Below are positions 5,537 to 12,378 of a DNA stretch of 20,448 nt, piece after piece. The notes under the pieces are model-generated. The model was not told the origin of the DNA and searched no databases. It worked only from the letters and a program-made list of their open reading frames with translations. The position numbers and the translations under genes were made by a program. The stretch is from a virus. How positions within the stretch are numbered: the first letter of the stretch is position 1; each line of letters opens with the position of its first letter. The stretch is taken from the IMG/VR virus record IMGVR_UViG_3300035187_001397, positions 1 to 20,448 of that record; one strand, given 5' to 3'.

Positions 5537-6033
5537 CTTACGACCTGTTCGCCATCGACCCCGGCACGACCGAGTCGGCATGGGTGAAGTTCCAACACGG
5601 CCAGCCTGTCGCCTACGGCAAGGATGCGAACCCAACCGTATTGCGCAAAGTCGGCGCGTACATCGGCCCCGGCGCGCAGGTCGTGTGCGAGCAGATCGAG
5701 TCCTACGGCATGGCAGTCGGGCGCGAGGTATTTGAGACCGTGCGATGGGCTGGGCGCTTCGAGCAGGCGTTCCTCGGTCTCAACGGCTCGCCCGATCACG
5801 CCTGCTGGCACTACCTGCCACGCCGCGCCGTGAAGCTGGAAATCTGCGGCCAGCCGCGCGCGAAGGACGCCAACATTCGGCAGGAACTCATCGACCTGCA
5901 CGGCGGCAAGGAGCTGGCCATTGGCCGCAAGGCCGCTCCCGGCCCGCTGTACGGCATGTCCGGCGACGTGTGGGCAGCACTGGCCGTCGGCATCACGTGG
6001 ATGCGTCTGCAGGACGCAAGGAGGGCAGCATGA
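5533..6033 (+). CDS. RuvC-like (RNase H-fold) nuclease, probable Holliday junction resolvase
   Basis: A 166-residue protein with the layout of RuvC-fold resolvases: a first strand FAIDPGTTESAWV with catalytic-type Asp9, a second acidic residue Glu53 in VVCEQIESYG, and a C-terminal Asp145 in SGDVWAALAVG. In such enzymes these acids bind magnesium and cut branched DNA. A phage would use it to resolve recombination or replication intermediates before packaging. It is ATGA-coupled on both sides, to the Zn-ribbon/HTH gene and to the next small gene. Family membership is assigned by eye, and the junction-resolving role comes from known phage relatives. Confidence 0.75.
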   Translation: MTYDLFAIDPGTTESAWVKFQHGQPVAYGKDANPTVLRKVGAYIGPGAQVVCEQIESYGMAVGREVFETVRWAGRFEQAFLGLNGSPDHACWHYLPRRAVKLEICGQPRAKDANIRQELIDLHGGKELAIGRKAAPGPLYGMSGDVWAALAVGITWMRLQDARRAA

Positions 6034-6257
6034 CCCACGAACTCCGCAACACACACGAGGCGAGGGATGACCTGCCTACGTCGCGCGACCAGTTCCTGCA
6101 CCCTCGCGCCGTGGCCGACCTGATTGACCACGCGCTGCCAGACCTGCGCCGCGCCCGCGACCTCGTGCAGTACGTGCCGCACAACCAGCGACTGGCGCGG
6201 CTGATCGCCGAGGCCGAGGAAATCGTGATGCTGCTGCGGACGGAGCGGCACCGATGA
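6030..6257 (+). CDS. Small hypothetical protein
   Basis: A 75-residue, mainly helical, charged protein (MTHELRNTHEARDDLPTSRD...). It has an excellent ribosome-binding site, AAGGAG 6 nt before the ATG, and ATGA overlaps with both the RuvC-like gene and the antiterminator gene. No family is recognised. The pattern PDLRRARDLV...LARLIAEAEEIVMLL suggests a short helical bundle or coiled coil. Confidence 0.7.
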   Translation: MTHELRNTHEARDDLPTSRDQFLHPRAVADLIDHALPDLRRARDLVQYVPHNQRLARLIAEAEEIVMLLRTERHR

Positions 6258-6796
6258 GCGCGCTGGAACGCCTGGCCCTCCTCACACCTCACGGCTCCAC
6301 CGGCATCGGCGGCCGAGGCGGCAAGGACCGCGTGACCGCGCAGGACGTGGCTGCAGCCGTGGCAATGGCGGGCCTTGAGACCGGCCCCGAGCTGCTGGTG
6401 CTTGTGCGCTACGCAGACCAACACGACCTGCTGCCGAGGCTGCGCACGCAGTGGTATCTGGAGTTGATTGACGCAGCTCGTGCCGGCGGCTGGCACATCG
6501 ACCGAGGCGTGCCTCGCGTGCGCTGGCTGTCGGTGCTGACCCTGAGCGAGCACATGACGCCGCCGCTGTGCGGTCACTGCAACGGCACGGGCATCCACCA
6601 CAATCAGCGGACGTGCGCGCAGTGCGAGGGCAGCGGTCGCGTGCAGATGCGCCGGTCACGCGACTACGCCGACGACCTCCAGGTCAGCGTGTCCGACTGG
6701 GAAAGCACATGGGTCCACCGGCACCGCGCTGCGATGGCGAGGCTGGATGTGTGGGAGTCGGATGCGGAGCGGGCGCTGGGGAGGGCGATGCGATAG
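6254..6796 (+). CDS. Lambda Q-like late antitermination protein
   Basis: A 180-residue protein with a DnaJ-type zinc motif: CGHCNGTG at C106/C109 and CAQCEGSG at C121/C124. Lambda Q has the same paired CxxCxGxG zinc finger, and an N-terminal DVMAAMGMAQ segment that resembles DVAAAVAMAG here (31-40). Q joins RNA polymerase paused just after the late promoter and lets it read through terminators. The context fits exactly: it is the last gene before a promoter and terminator pair, and the late genes follow. It is ATGA-coupled to the gene before it. The zinc motif and position make the call strong, although overall identity to lambda Q is low. Confidence 0.8.
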   Translation: MSALERLALLTPHGSTGIGGRGGKDRVTAQDVAAAVAMAGLETGPELLVLVRYADQHDLLPRLRTQWYLELIDAARAGGWHIDRGVPRVRWLSVLTLSEHMTPPLCGHCNGTGIHHNQRTCAQCEGSGRVQMRRSRDYADDLQVSVSDWESTWVHRHRAAMARLDVWESDAERALGRAMR

Positions 6797-6801
6797 TCCG
6801 A

Positions 6802-6830
6802 TTGACATTGGAAGCGCCCTGATATTCAAT
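6802..6830 (+). promoter_or_regulatory. Late promoter (pR'-like)
   Basis: A perfect -35 TTGACA (6802-6807) is followed after 17 nt by TTCAAT (6825-6830), a four-of-six match to the -10 consensus. TATTCA at 6823 with 15-nt spacing is the alternative. Transcription would start near 6837. It lies directly after the Q-like gene and about 35 nt before an intrinsic terminator, as expected for the Q-controlled late promoter. Confidence 0.65.
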
Positions 6831-6842
6831 GCCGCACAGATT

Positions 6843-6860
6843 GTGGGAATCCGTCCCCAC
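6843..6860 (+). promoter_or_regulatory. Leader hairpin, possible pause element
   Basis: GTGGG (6843-6847) and CCCAC (6856-6860) can pair around an 8-nt loop within the first 25 nt of the predicted late transcript. Q-dependent systems need polymerase to pause early in the leader. In lambda the pause is caused by a -10-like DNA element rather than a hairpin, so this is only suggestive. Confidence 0.3.
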
Positions 6861-6865
6861 TCGCC

Positions 6866-6890
6866 AAGCCCGCCCCGCGCGGGCTTTTTT
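6866..6890 (+). terminator. Intrinsic terminator (tR'-like)
   Basis: AAGCCCGC (6866-6873) pairs perfectly with GCGGGCTT (6879-6886) around the loop CCCGC, and the T-run extends to 6890. It lies between the predicted late promoter and the first late gene. Late transcription would stop here unless antiterminated, matching tR' in lambdoid phages. Confidence 0.9.
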
Positions 6891-6908
6891 GTGCCCGGAG
6901 GATCCCCG

Positions 6909-7127
6909 ATGGGATACAGCAGCAAGCGCATGAAGCGCTACTTCAAGCAGCCCTCGACGTGGGGCGGCCTGCTCTCGATCCTGGCCGGCGCACTCGCAGC
7001 GTCCGGCGTGGTCACGCCCGAGCTTGCTGGCGGCGTCGTCAGCGTCATTGGCGCAATCGCCGTGGCGCGCGACGAGGACGGGCAGGCTGTCAACCGTCTA
7101 AACCAGCCGGACACCAGCGAAGGCTGA
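6909..7127 (+). CDS. Small membrane protein, holin-like
   Basis: A 72-residue protein with a basic N-terminus (MGYSSKRMKRYFKQ), then two weakly hydrophobic stretches, GGLLSILAGALAASGVVT (19-36) and GGVVSVIGAIAVAR (about 41-54), and a charged tail. It is the first late gene after the terminator, with GGAGG 7 nt upstream of the ATG. Size, topology and position suit a phage holin, which would form holes in the inner membrane at lysis. However, no endolysin follows. The holin name is tentative; the membrane character is clear. Confidence 0.65.
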   Translation: MGYSSKRMKRYFKQPSTWGGLLSILAGALAASGVVTPELAGGVVSVIGAIAVARDEDGQAVNRLNQPDTSEG

Positions 7128-7296
7128 TCTTTCTGGGCACACGACGTGCCCGCCTCACCGCGCCCACGACGGGACGCGGGCCGCTCGACCAAGCCCGCAT
7201 CGCCGGGTGGAGGACGCAATCATCATGAGTGCGGCCCTCGATGATGGCTATTTGCCATTGCGTTTTGCCGCCCCCGACTGCGAAGGAGAGCCGGAG

Positions 7297-7638
7297 GTGG
7301 CGCGATTGACCAACCAGCAGCAGATCACGCACGAGCAGATCATCGGCGCGATTGGTCGGCTGGAGGGCCTTGTCGAGGCCGAGGCCGAAGCGCGCCGCGA
7401 GTTCCGCAACGACATCGGATCGCGTTTCCAGTCGCTCGACCAGCGCATCGGTAACCTCGGGCTGGAGGTCCAGCAGCTCCGCATGCAGACAGCCAACCAG
7501 GCGCGACCTGATGGCGTCATTCACGCCGTGCTTCTGCTGTTTGAACGCCAGCCGCTGCTTGCAGTCGTCATCGCCGGCACGCTTCTGGCCTTGGGGTCGG
7601 GTGGCGTGGTGGCGATATGGGAGGCGTTCCAGAAGTGA
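7297..7638 (+). CDS. Coiled-coil protein with C-terminal membrane anchor
   Basis: About 113 residues. The first two thirds form an amphipathic helix likely to be a coiled coil (QQQITHEQIIGAIGRLEGLV through LDQRIGNLGLEVQQLRMQT). One transmembrane helix follows near the end (LLAVVIAGTLLALGSGGVVA). The GTG at 7297 has AAGGAG 8 nt upstream, the best start signal. ATG at 7225 or GTG at 7207 would add a less helical N-terminus and have poorer spacing. The layout resembles XhlA-type lysis accessory proteins, but the family is not certain. The stop overlaps the next GTG start. The stretch 7128-7296 before it holds only a small GGGCAC/GTGCCC hairpin (7135-7151) without a T-run. Confidence 0.6.
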   Translation: MARLTNQQQITHEQIIGAIGRLEGLVEAEAEARREFRNDIGSRFQSLDQRIGNLGLEVQQLRMQTANQARPDGVIHAVLLLFERQPLLAVVIAGTLLALGSGGVVAIWEAFQK

Positions 7639-8042
7639 TTCGCTACCTCCTCGCCCTGATCCTTTCCCTCTCCGCATTTGCCGCCCCCGTCACCGTCCGC
7701 GTGACGATGCCGAGCGCCTACAGCGACGGCACGACGCTGCCGGCCGCCAACAGGATCGGCGCGCAGCTCTACTGCGGCCCGACGACTGGGCGCTACGTGC
7801 AGGGCTGGGGCGCACTTGGCACTGACCCGACCGTGGACATCGTGGTGGACATCTCGTCGCGCTCGTTCTGCGCCGTGACCTCGTTCGCCACCGCCCCCGA
7901 TGGCACCGGCTCGCGCGAATCCGGCTACTCGACGGAGTTCGTCATCAACCCGACCGTGCCGAACATCCCCGTTACCGTCCAGACCATTATCCAGTCGCCC
8001 GCGATCTGCACGACGGTCTGCATTGTGGATCGAAGGCGCTAG
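7635..8042 (+). CDS. Exported small protein with signal peptide
   Basis: A 135-residue protein starting at GTG 7635 in a GTGA overlap with the preceding gene. The N-terminus (MIRYLLALILSLSAFAAPVT) is a standard Sec signal peptide, with probable cleavage after AFA. The mature part is beta-rich, like a single Ig or fibronectin-type domain, with four Cys (in LYCGP, RSFCA and near the C-terminus) that could form disulfides in the periplasm. Structural phage proteins do not normally carry Sec signals, so it probably acts on the host envelope, for example in superinfection exclusion or lysis control. Function is inferred only from location. Confidence 0.65.
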   Translation: MIRYLLALILSLSAFAAPVTVRVTMPSAYSDGTTLPAANRIGAQLYCGPTTGRYVQGWGALGTDPTVDIVVDISSRSFCAVTSFATAPDGTGSRESGYSTEFVINPTVPNIPVTVQTIIQSPAICTTVCIVDRRR

Positions 8043-10247
8043 GTGGCTGCGTATACCGCCAGCGTTACGGGCAACTGGGCCGACACGGCCACGTGGGGCG
8101 GCTCCGGGCCTCCGGTGAATGGCGACAGTGCTGCGATAAACACCGGCATTACGGTCACCGTTGCTGCGGGCACGAACGCCGCCTGCGGTACCAGCGCGGA
8201 CAACGTCACGACCTACGATGTCGACGTTGCGGGAACCGGCAAGCTGGTCATCGCAGACGGCGCGCGACTTGTCGTCAAGGGCAACCTGCGATTTGTGGGC
8301 GGGTCCGGCAACCGGCTGGAGATCAACGGCACGGGCGTGCTGGAGATCGACGCAACGCCGAGAACGACGCTCACGTCGGGCGGCGCGAAGGTCTATCGCA
8401 TTCTCGGCGGCGACAGCGGTGAGTGGACGTGCTACATGCGCGGCACAGACCGCAGCAACCTCGCGAAAATCGTGGGCACCACTGGCGGGTACTGGTATCA
8501 CACGCGCACGGCGGGCGGAACGCTCAAGGGCCTGATAGACATCGAGTACGGCCGATTCGAGCGCATGTGGAACGGCGTTACCGGAATCAGCGCCGAGAGC
8601 TGGGTGTGCAACCGGGCAACGTCTGGCGTTGCGTGCCACATCGAGTACCTGGAGATGGACTCGTGCGGCTTCATAACGATGAGCGCAGCGGGGACCGGCA
8701 CGGCCGACATCTCTAGGGCCATCATCGAGAACTCAGTTTCCAACGACTATTACGGCTTCAAGTGGAACACGTTCGGAGCTTCGGCGTCCGCGACCATGAC
8801 GAAGTGCGTGATGGACGTGAACCCGAACAGCGATTCCTACGCCAATCTGACGATGACGGAATGCGTGTTCACGAACAGCATCGGCGGGCTGACTGCCGGG
8901 GCGAACTCGAAGAACAACGTGCTAATTCGCAACCAGACGAGCGGGACAGGCCCCGGCCTGATTCAAAGCGGATCGGGACTTCCGAAGGATCAGCTGCATT
9001 GGGCGCGCAACGCGGCTGCAGCCAACCCGCATTTCGGCTTCTTCAGCGGCACGACGGGCACGCAGACGGCTGACGGCATCGTCATCGTGTACGCCGGAAA
9101 CGACGGCGACGGCGATGTTTGGAACGACGGCGGCGGATCGGCAACGTACACGGTACGCAACTGCATCACGCTGAAAGGCGGGAACGGGCAATCTCCGGGC
9201 GTGTTCCTTGCGCCGCTGGTTGCGGCCGGGACATCGACAATCACGATTGAGCACTGCGGCATTCTGATCAACCAGTACGGCGTTCTGCACATGGGTGAAA
9301 ACGTCGGGCTGCCTGGGCACACGGGCATGGTTGCGACGTTTGCAAACAATCATTGCTACCTTGGTGCTGACACCCCCGTTGGCTATGCAATCGTGCAGTC
9401 AACATCGGGCACCGTTGCTAACCGACTGACGGCATCCGGTGCTGATTACAACTGGATCGAGGCGGGCGCGGCATTCGACACGCCTGCTGAGTGCTACGAC
9501 CCTGACAATCAGACCGTCCCGACGGCAGCAAACGACACGTACAACACGGCATCGGACTGCCTTGATCTTGATCGCGGGATGGCAGAGTGGGCGGGTTGGT
9601 GGGGCGCTCGAATTGGCGCATCCGGCAACGCCAACAGCGACGCAACTGACGCCAACGCGCTGAACCTGCTCATTTACGCATATCGCGACGGAATGTACGT
9701 CGGCAGCGACATGATTGAGCAGCTTTTGCGCTATTTGCGCCGAGCGTGGCTGCCGCGTGCGACAGCTATGCGGAATGCCGGAAGCATCAAGACGCCCAGC
9801 CCCTACGGAATGTGGGCCCCCGCACTGTCCGCCCTGTCCGCATCCGCAAGCGGCGCGAGCTGCACGACCAACGCGGCCGACGGCACGCTGTACTGGGTGC
9901 TGACCAGCAGCGCCACGGTGCCCGACTGGGACCGCATCATCGCCGGCCAGGATCACACAGGCGCATCGCTTCCGGCCGCACAGAAGGGCAGCGTCGCGGT
10001 CAGCACGACATCCCCGTCGTGGTCCTACTCGCCCGATCCCGGCACGTACTACCTGCACATCGTGCATTCAGCAGACGCCACGACCAACGGCGATGCTGGG
10101 CAGGAGGCGTACCTGCGCACGAGCGCAGAGACCAGCAGCGCAAGCTTTGCGGCAAGCGCGGGCGGCGGAGGCGGCACAAACAGAATCCTGACAACCGTTG
10201 CCGTCACAAGGCAATGGGGCGGAAGCAGAGGTAGGCGCGCAGCATGA
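8043..10247 (+). CDS. Large beta-helix-type virion protein (G8-like N-terminus, Ig-like C-terminus)
   Basis: A 734-residue protein starting at GTG 8043, directly after the previous stop. The N-terminus (NWADTATWGGSGPPVNGDSA) resembles the G8 or repeat-capping segments seen in secreted and phage beta-helix proteins. Residues about 40-450 have short repeating strands with many Gly, Asn, Thr and Ser (for example TITIEHCGILINQYGVL), typical of a right-handed parallel beta-helix. Residues about 600-700 resemble phage Ig/fibronectin-like domains (DGTLYWVLTSSATVPDW, TYYLHIVHSADAT). A Gly-rich linker (AGGGGGTN) and a basic tail end the protein. It is probably a receptor-binding or surface decoration protein. 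Its place upstream of the terminase differs from P22, where the tailspike lies at the far end. It overlaps the next gene by ATGA. Confidence 0.7.
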   Translation: MAAYTASVTGNWADTATWGGSGPPVNGDSAAINTGITVTVAAGTNAACGTSADNVTTYDVDVAGTGKLVIADGARLVVKGNLRFVGGSGNRLEINGTGVLEIDATPRTTLTSGGAKVYRILGGDSGEWTCYMRGTDRSNLAKIVGTTGGYWYHTRTAGGTLKGLIDIEYGRFERMWNGVTGISAESWVCNRATSGVACHIEYLEMDSCGFITMSAAGTGTADISRAIIENSVSNDYYGFKWNTFGASASATMTKCVMDVNPNSDSYANLTMTECVFTNSIGGLTAGANSKNNVLIRNQTSGTGPGLIQSGSGLPKDQLHWARNAAAANPHFGFFSGTTGTQTADGIVIVYAGNDGDGDVWNDGGGSATYTVRNCITLKGGNGQSPGVFLAPLVAAGTSTITIEHCGILINQYGVLHMGENVGLPGHTGMVATFANNHCYLGADTPVGYAIVQSTSGTVANRLTASGADYNWIEAGAAFDTPAECYDPDNQTVPTAANDTYNTASDCLDLDRGMAEWAGWWGARIGASGNANSDATDANALNLLIYAYRDGMYVGSDMIEQLLRYLRRAWLPRATAMRNAGSIKTPSPYGMWAPALSALSASASGASCTTNAADGTLYWVLTSSATVPDWDRIIAGQDHTGASLPAAQKGSVAVSTTSPSWSYSPDPGTYYLHIVHSADATTNGDAGQEAYLRTSAETSSASFAASAGGGGGTNRILTTVAVTRQWGGSRGRRAA

Positions 10248-10534
10248 CGCTCACCAAGCCCTTCCGGCGCTATCGCCGGCACACCAATGCGATCTTGCGC
10301 GTCAATCACGACGCCACGACGTACATCGACGCCAACAGCGTCACGTTGACCACGGCGGATGCACAGAATGTAGATGATGGGTTGACCATCACCGGGGCGA
10401 CACAGACTGCGTCTGGCTGGTCTGCGCTCGTCACCGCCACGCACGTCGGCGAGTATGCATTTGAACTGTGGTTGACGTACTCGGACGGCACCCGGCAGGT
10501 GCTGACTTACGTCATCGACGTTGTCAACCCGTAG
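10244..10534 (+). CDS. Small Ig-like, probable virion protein
   Basis: A 96-residue protein with a basic N-terminus (MTLTKPFRRYRRHTNAILRV) and then a compact beta-sandwich-like sequence (SVTLTTADAQNVDDGLTI ... VGEYAFELWLTYSDGTRQVL). The pattern is like the Ig-like or BppU N-terminal domains found in phage tail and baseplate accessory proteins. It starts in an ATGA overlap with the beta-helix gene, so it is probably made with it and may be its partner or chaperone. Exact family uncertain. Confidence 0.6.
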   Translation: MTLTKPFRRYRRHTNAILRVNHDATTYIDANSVTLTTADAQNVDDGLTITGATQTASGWSALVTATHVGEYAFELWLTYSDGTRQVLTYVIDVVNP

Positions 10535-10541
10535 GTTACGA

Positions 10542-10961
10542 ATGAACAGGCCGGAACAGGGCACGCTCGCGGGCATGACGCCCGACGACGTGGAGGCGCT
10601 GGAGCTTCGCGAGCGCGATTTCGAGCGCAAGTTCGGGGACTACTGGGCGCAGAGCAACACGGCGTGGGGTGCGGAGCGCATCGAGCGCACCGTGATCGGC
10701 ATCGTCAAGGAACTGATGGTCCTGGCTGACGCGCCGAAATGCGACGCGCAGCGCGTGGGCGCGCTCAAGTCCGCAGGCGACCTGCTGATGCGGATGCTCA
10801 ACAAGCACAAGGCCGACCTCAAGGCCATCGAGATGACCGGCAACGTCGGGTTGAGTCACGAGGATGCCCTTGCCCAACTTGAGTTCGCAATTCGAGCTGC
10901 GGAAGAGGCTGATGGCCGACTTCCCGCTGTACGCGAGGACGGTCCTCAAAATACGCACTAA
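10542..10961 (+). CDS. Terminase small subunit (probable)
   Basis: A 139-residue helical protein (MNRPEQGTLAGMTPDDVEAL...), close to the 162 residues of P22 gp3. Its sequence alone does not give a certain family. The call rests on size, helical character (RIERTVIGIVKELMVLADAP, GALKSAGDLLMRMLNKH) and position immediately upstream of, and overlapping, the large terminase. The small terminase recognises the pac site on concatemeric DNA and hands it to the large subunit. The ribosome-binding site is weak (AGG upstream). The 98-nt overlap with the large terminase, in another frame, suggests tight translational coupling. Confidence 0.65.
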   Translation: MNRPEQGTLAGMTPDDVEALELRERDFERKFGDYWAQSNTAWGAERIERTVIGIVKELMVLADAPKCDAQRVGALKSAGDLLMRMLNKHKADLKAIEMTGNVGLSHEDALAQLEFAIRAAEEADGRLPAVREDGPQNTH

Positions 10962-12378
10962 GTCGGGTGCCATCGAGCCGTTCGTGCTCAACCGCGCCCA
11001 GTTGTTCCTGCACAACATCGCCGAGCAGCAGAAGCGCGAGACAGGCCGCGTCAGGCTGGTGTGCGTGAAAGGCCGCCAGCAGGGAATCAGCACGTACTGG
11101 CAGGCGCGCACGTACCACGCCATCACGCACGCACGCGGGCGCGAGGCGTTCATCCTGACGCACGAGCAGGACGCGACAGACAACCTGTTTTCGATGACCG
11201 AGCGGTTCCACCGGCACGTCCACCCGTGGTTCAAGCCGCACACGAGCGCGGCAAACGCCAAGGCGCTGAAGTTCGACCAGCTCGACAGCGGCTACACGGT
11301 CGCCACGGCGGGCAGCAAGGGCGCTGGACGGTCCAAGACCATTCATCTGTTCCACGGCTCCGAGGTTGCCTACTGGCCGCACGCACAGACGCACATCGGC
11401 GGCGTGATGCAGGCGATTCCGGGCTACGACGACACCGAGGTCATGCTGGAAAGCACCGCCAACGGCCCCGGTGACGTGTTTCACGGCTTCTGGCAGGCCG
11501 CAATTGCCGGCCGCAGCGAGTATCGGGCGGTGTTCGTGCCCTGGTACTGGCAAGACGAGTACCAGCGCGACCCGAAAGACCTTGTGTTGAGCGAGGACGA
11601 CCGGCTCTACATGGCGGCGAATGACCTGACGCTGCCGCAGATGGCGTGGAGGGCGCACAAGATTACTGAATTCAACGGCGATGGCGGTCAGTTCAAGCGC
11701 GAATATCCGGCAAACCCGGACGAGGCGTTTGAGGCGAGCGCGGAACAGTCGTTCATCACGCCGGAATGGGTCCAGATTGCCCGCAGGGCGCGCGCAGAGC
11801 CCTTCGGGCCGCGCCTGCTTGGGGTAGACCCTGCCCGCTTTGGAGACGACCTGACGGCCATCGTGGAGCGCCAAGGGCGGGTCGTGCATGCGGTCGAGAC
11901 GGTGGCCAAGCGCGACACGATGGAGGTCGCCGGGATGGTGAAAAAGCGCCTCGACGCCGGAATCGACTTCGCGTTTATCGACGTGGTCGGGATCGGCGCA
12001 GGCGTGGTGGATCGGCTGCGGGAAATGGGCTACGGGACCAAGATCATCCCAGTCAACGCGGGCGAATCGGCGCTCGATGACGCCAAGTACCGCAACCTGC
12101 GTGCCGAGATGTACGGAAACCTGCGCGACTGGCTGCGCGAACAGCCGGCAGTGCTGCCAGACGACGATGCCGTGCAGGCCGACCTGTGCACGGTGCAATA
12201 CAAGTTCACGAGCAATTCGCAATACCAGCTCGAATCCAAAGACGACCTCAAGAAGCGGCTCAGCCGCTCACCGGACAGGGGAGACGCCATCGTGCTGACG
12301 TTCGCCCGCCCGGTTTCAGTCGCGTCCGTTGACGTTTCCGCATTTGAGCGACAAGGCAGAACCTCATGGATGGCATGA
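10864..12378 (+). CDS. Terminase large subunit (P22 gp2-like)
   Basis: A 504-residue packaging motor, matching P22 gp2 in length (499). The ATPase half has the deviant Walker A of terminases, GRQQGIST (70-77), Walker B IHLFHGSE with Glu167, and a C-motif ESTANG (196-201). The RNase H-fold nuclease half carries acidic residues Asp322 (LLGVDPARFGDD), Asp373 (FIDVVG) and Asp474 (DRGDAIVL), which cut concatemers into headfuls. It starts inside the small-subunit gene. An alternative ATG at 10912 (MADFPLYARTVL) would shorten both the protein and the overlap. The end overlaps the portal gene by 13 nt. Confidence 0.93.
   Translation: MPLPNLSSQFELRKRLMADFPLYARTVLKIRTKSGAIEPFVLNRAQLFLHNIAEQQKRETGRVRLVCVKGRQQGISTYWQARTYHAITHARGREAFILTHEQDATDNLFSMTERFHRHVHPWFKPHTSAANAKALKFDQLDSGYTVATAGSKGAGRSKTIHLFHGSEVAYWPHAQTHIGGVMQAIPGYDDTEVMLESTANGPGDVFHGFWQAAIAGRSEYRAVFVPWYWQDEYQRDPKDLVLSEDDRLYMAANDLTLPQMAWRAHKITEFNGDGGQFKREYPANPDEAFEASAEQSFITPEWVQIARRARAEPFGPRLLGVDPARFGDDLTAIVERQGRVVHAVETVAKRDTMEVAGMVKKRLDAGIDFAFIDVVGIGAGVVDRLREMGYGTKIIPVNAGESALDDAKYRNLRAEMYGNLRDWLREQPAVLPDDDAVQADLCTVQYKFTSNSQYQLESKDDLKKRLSRSPDRGDAIVLTFARPVSVASVDVSAFERQGRTSWMA

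Noticed and set aside
7135-7151. GGGCAC/GTGCCC hairpin as a terminator after the holin-like gene
   Set aside because: The stem is only 6 bp and no T-run follows, so it is unlikely to terminate transcription.
10819-12222. A long antisense open frame (467 codons) opposite the large terminase
   Set aside because: It lies opposite a protein with clear terminase motifs, has no recognisable motif itself, and long antisense frames are common in GC-rich coding DNA.
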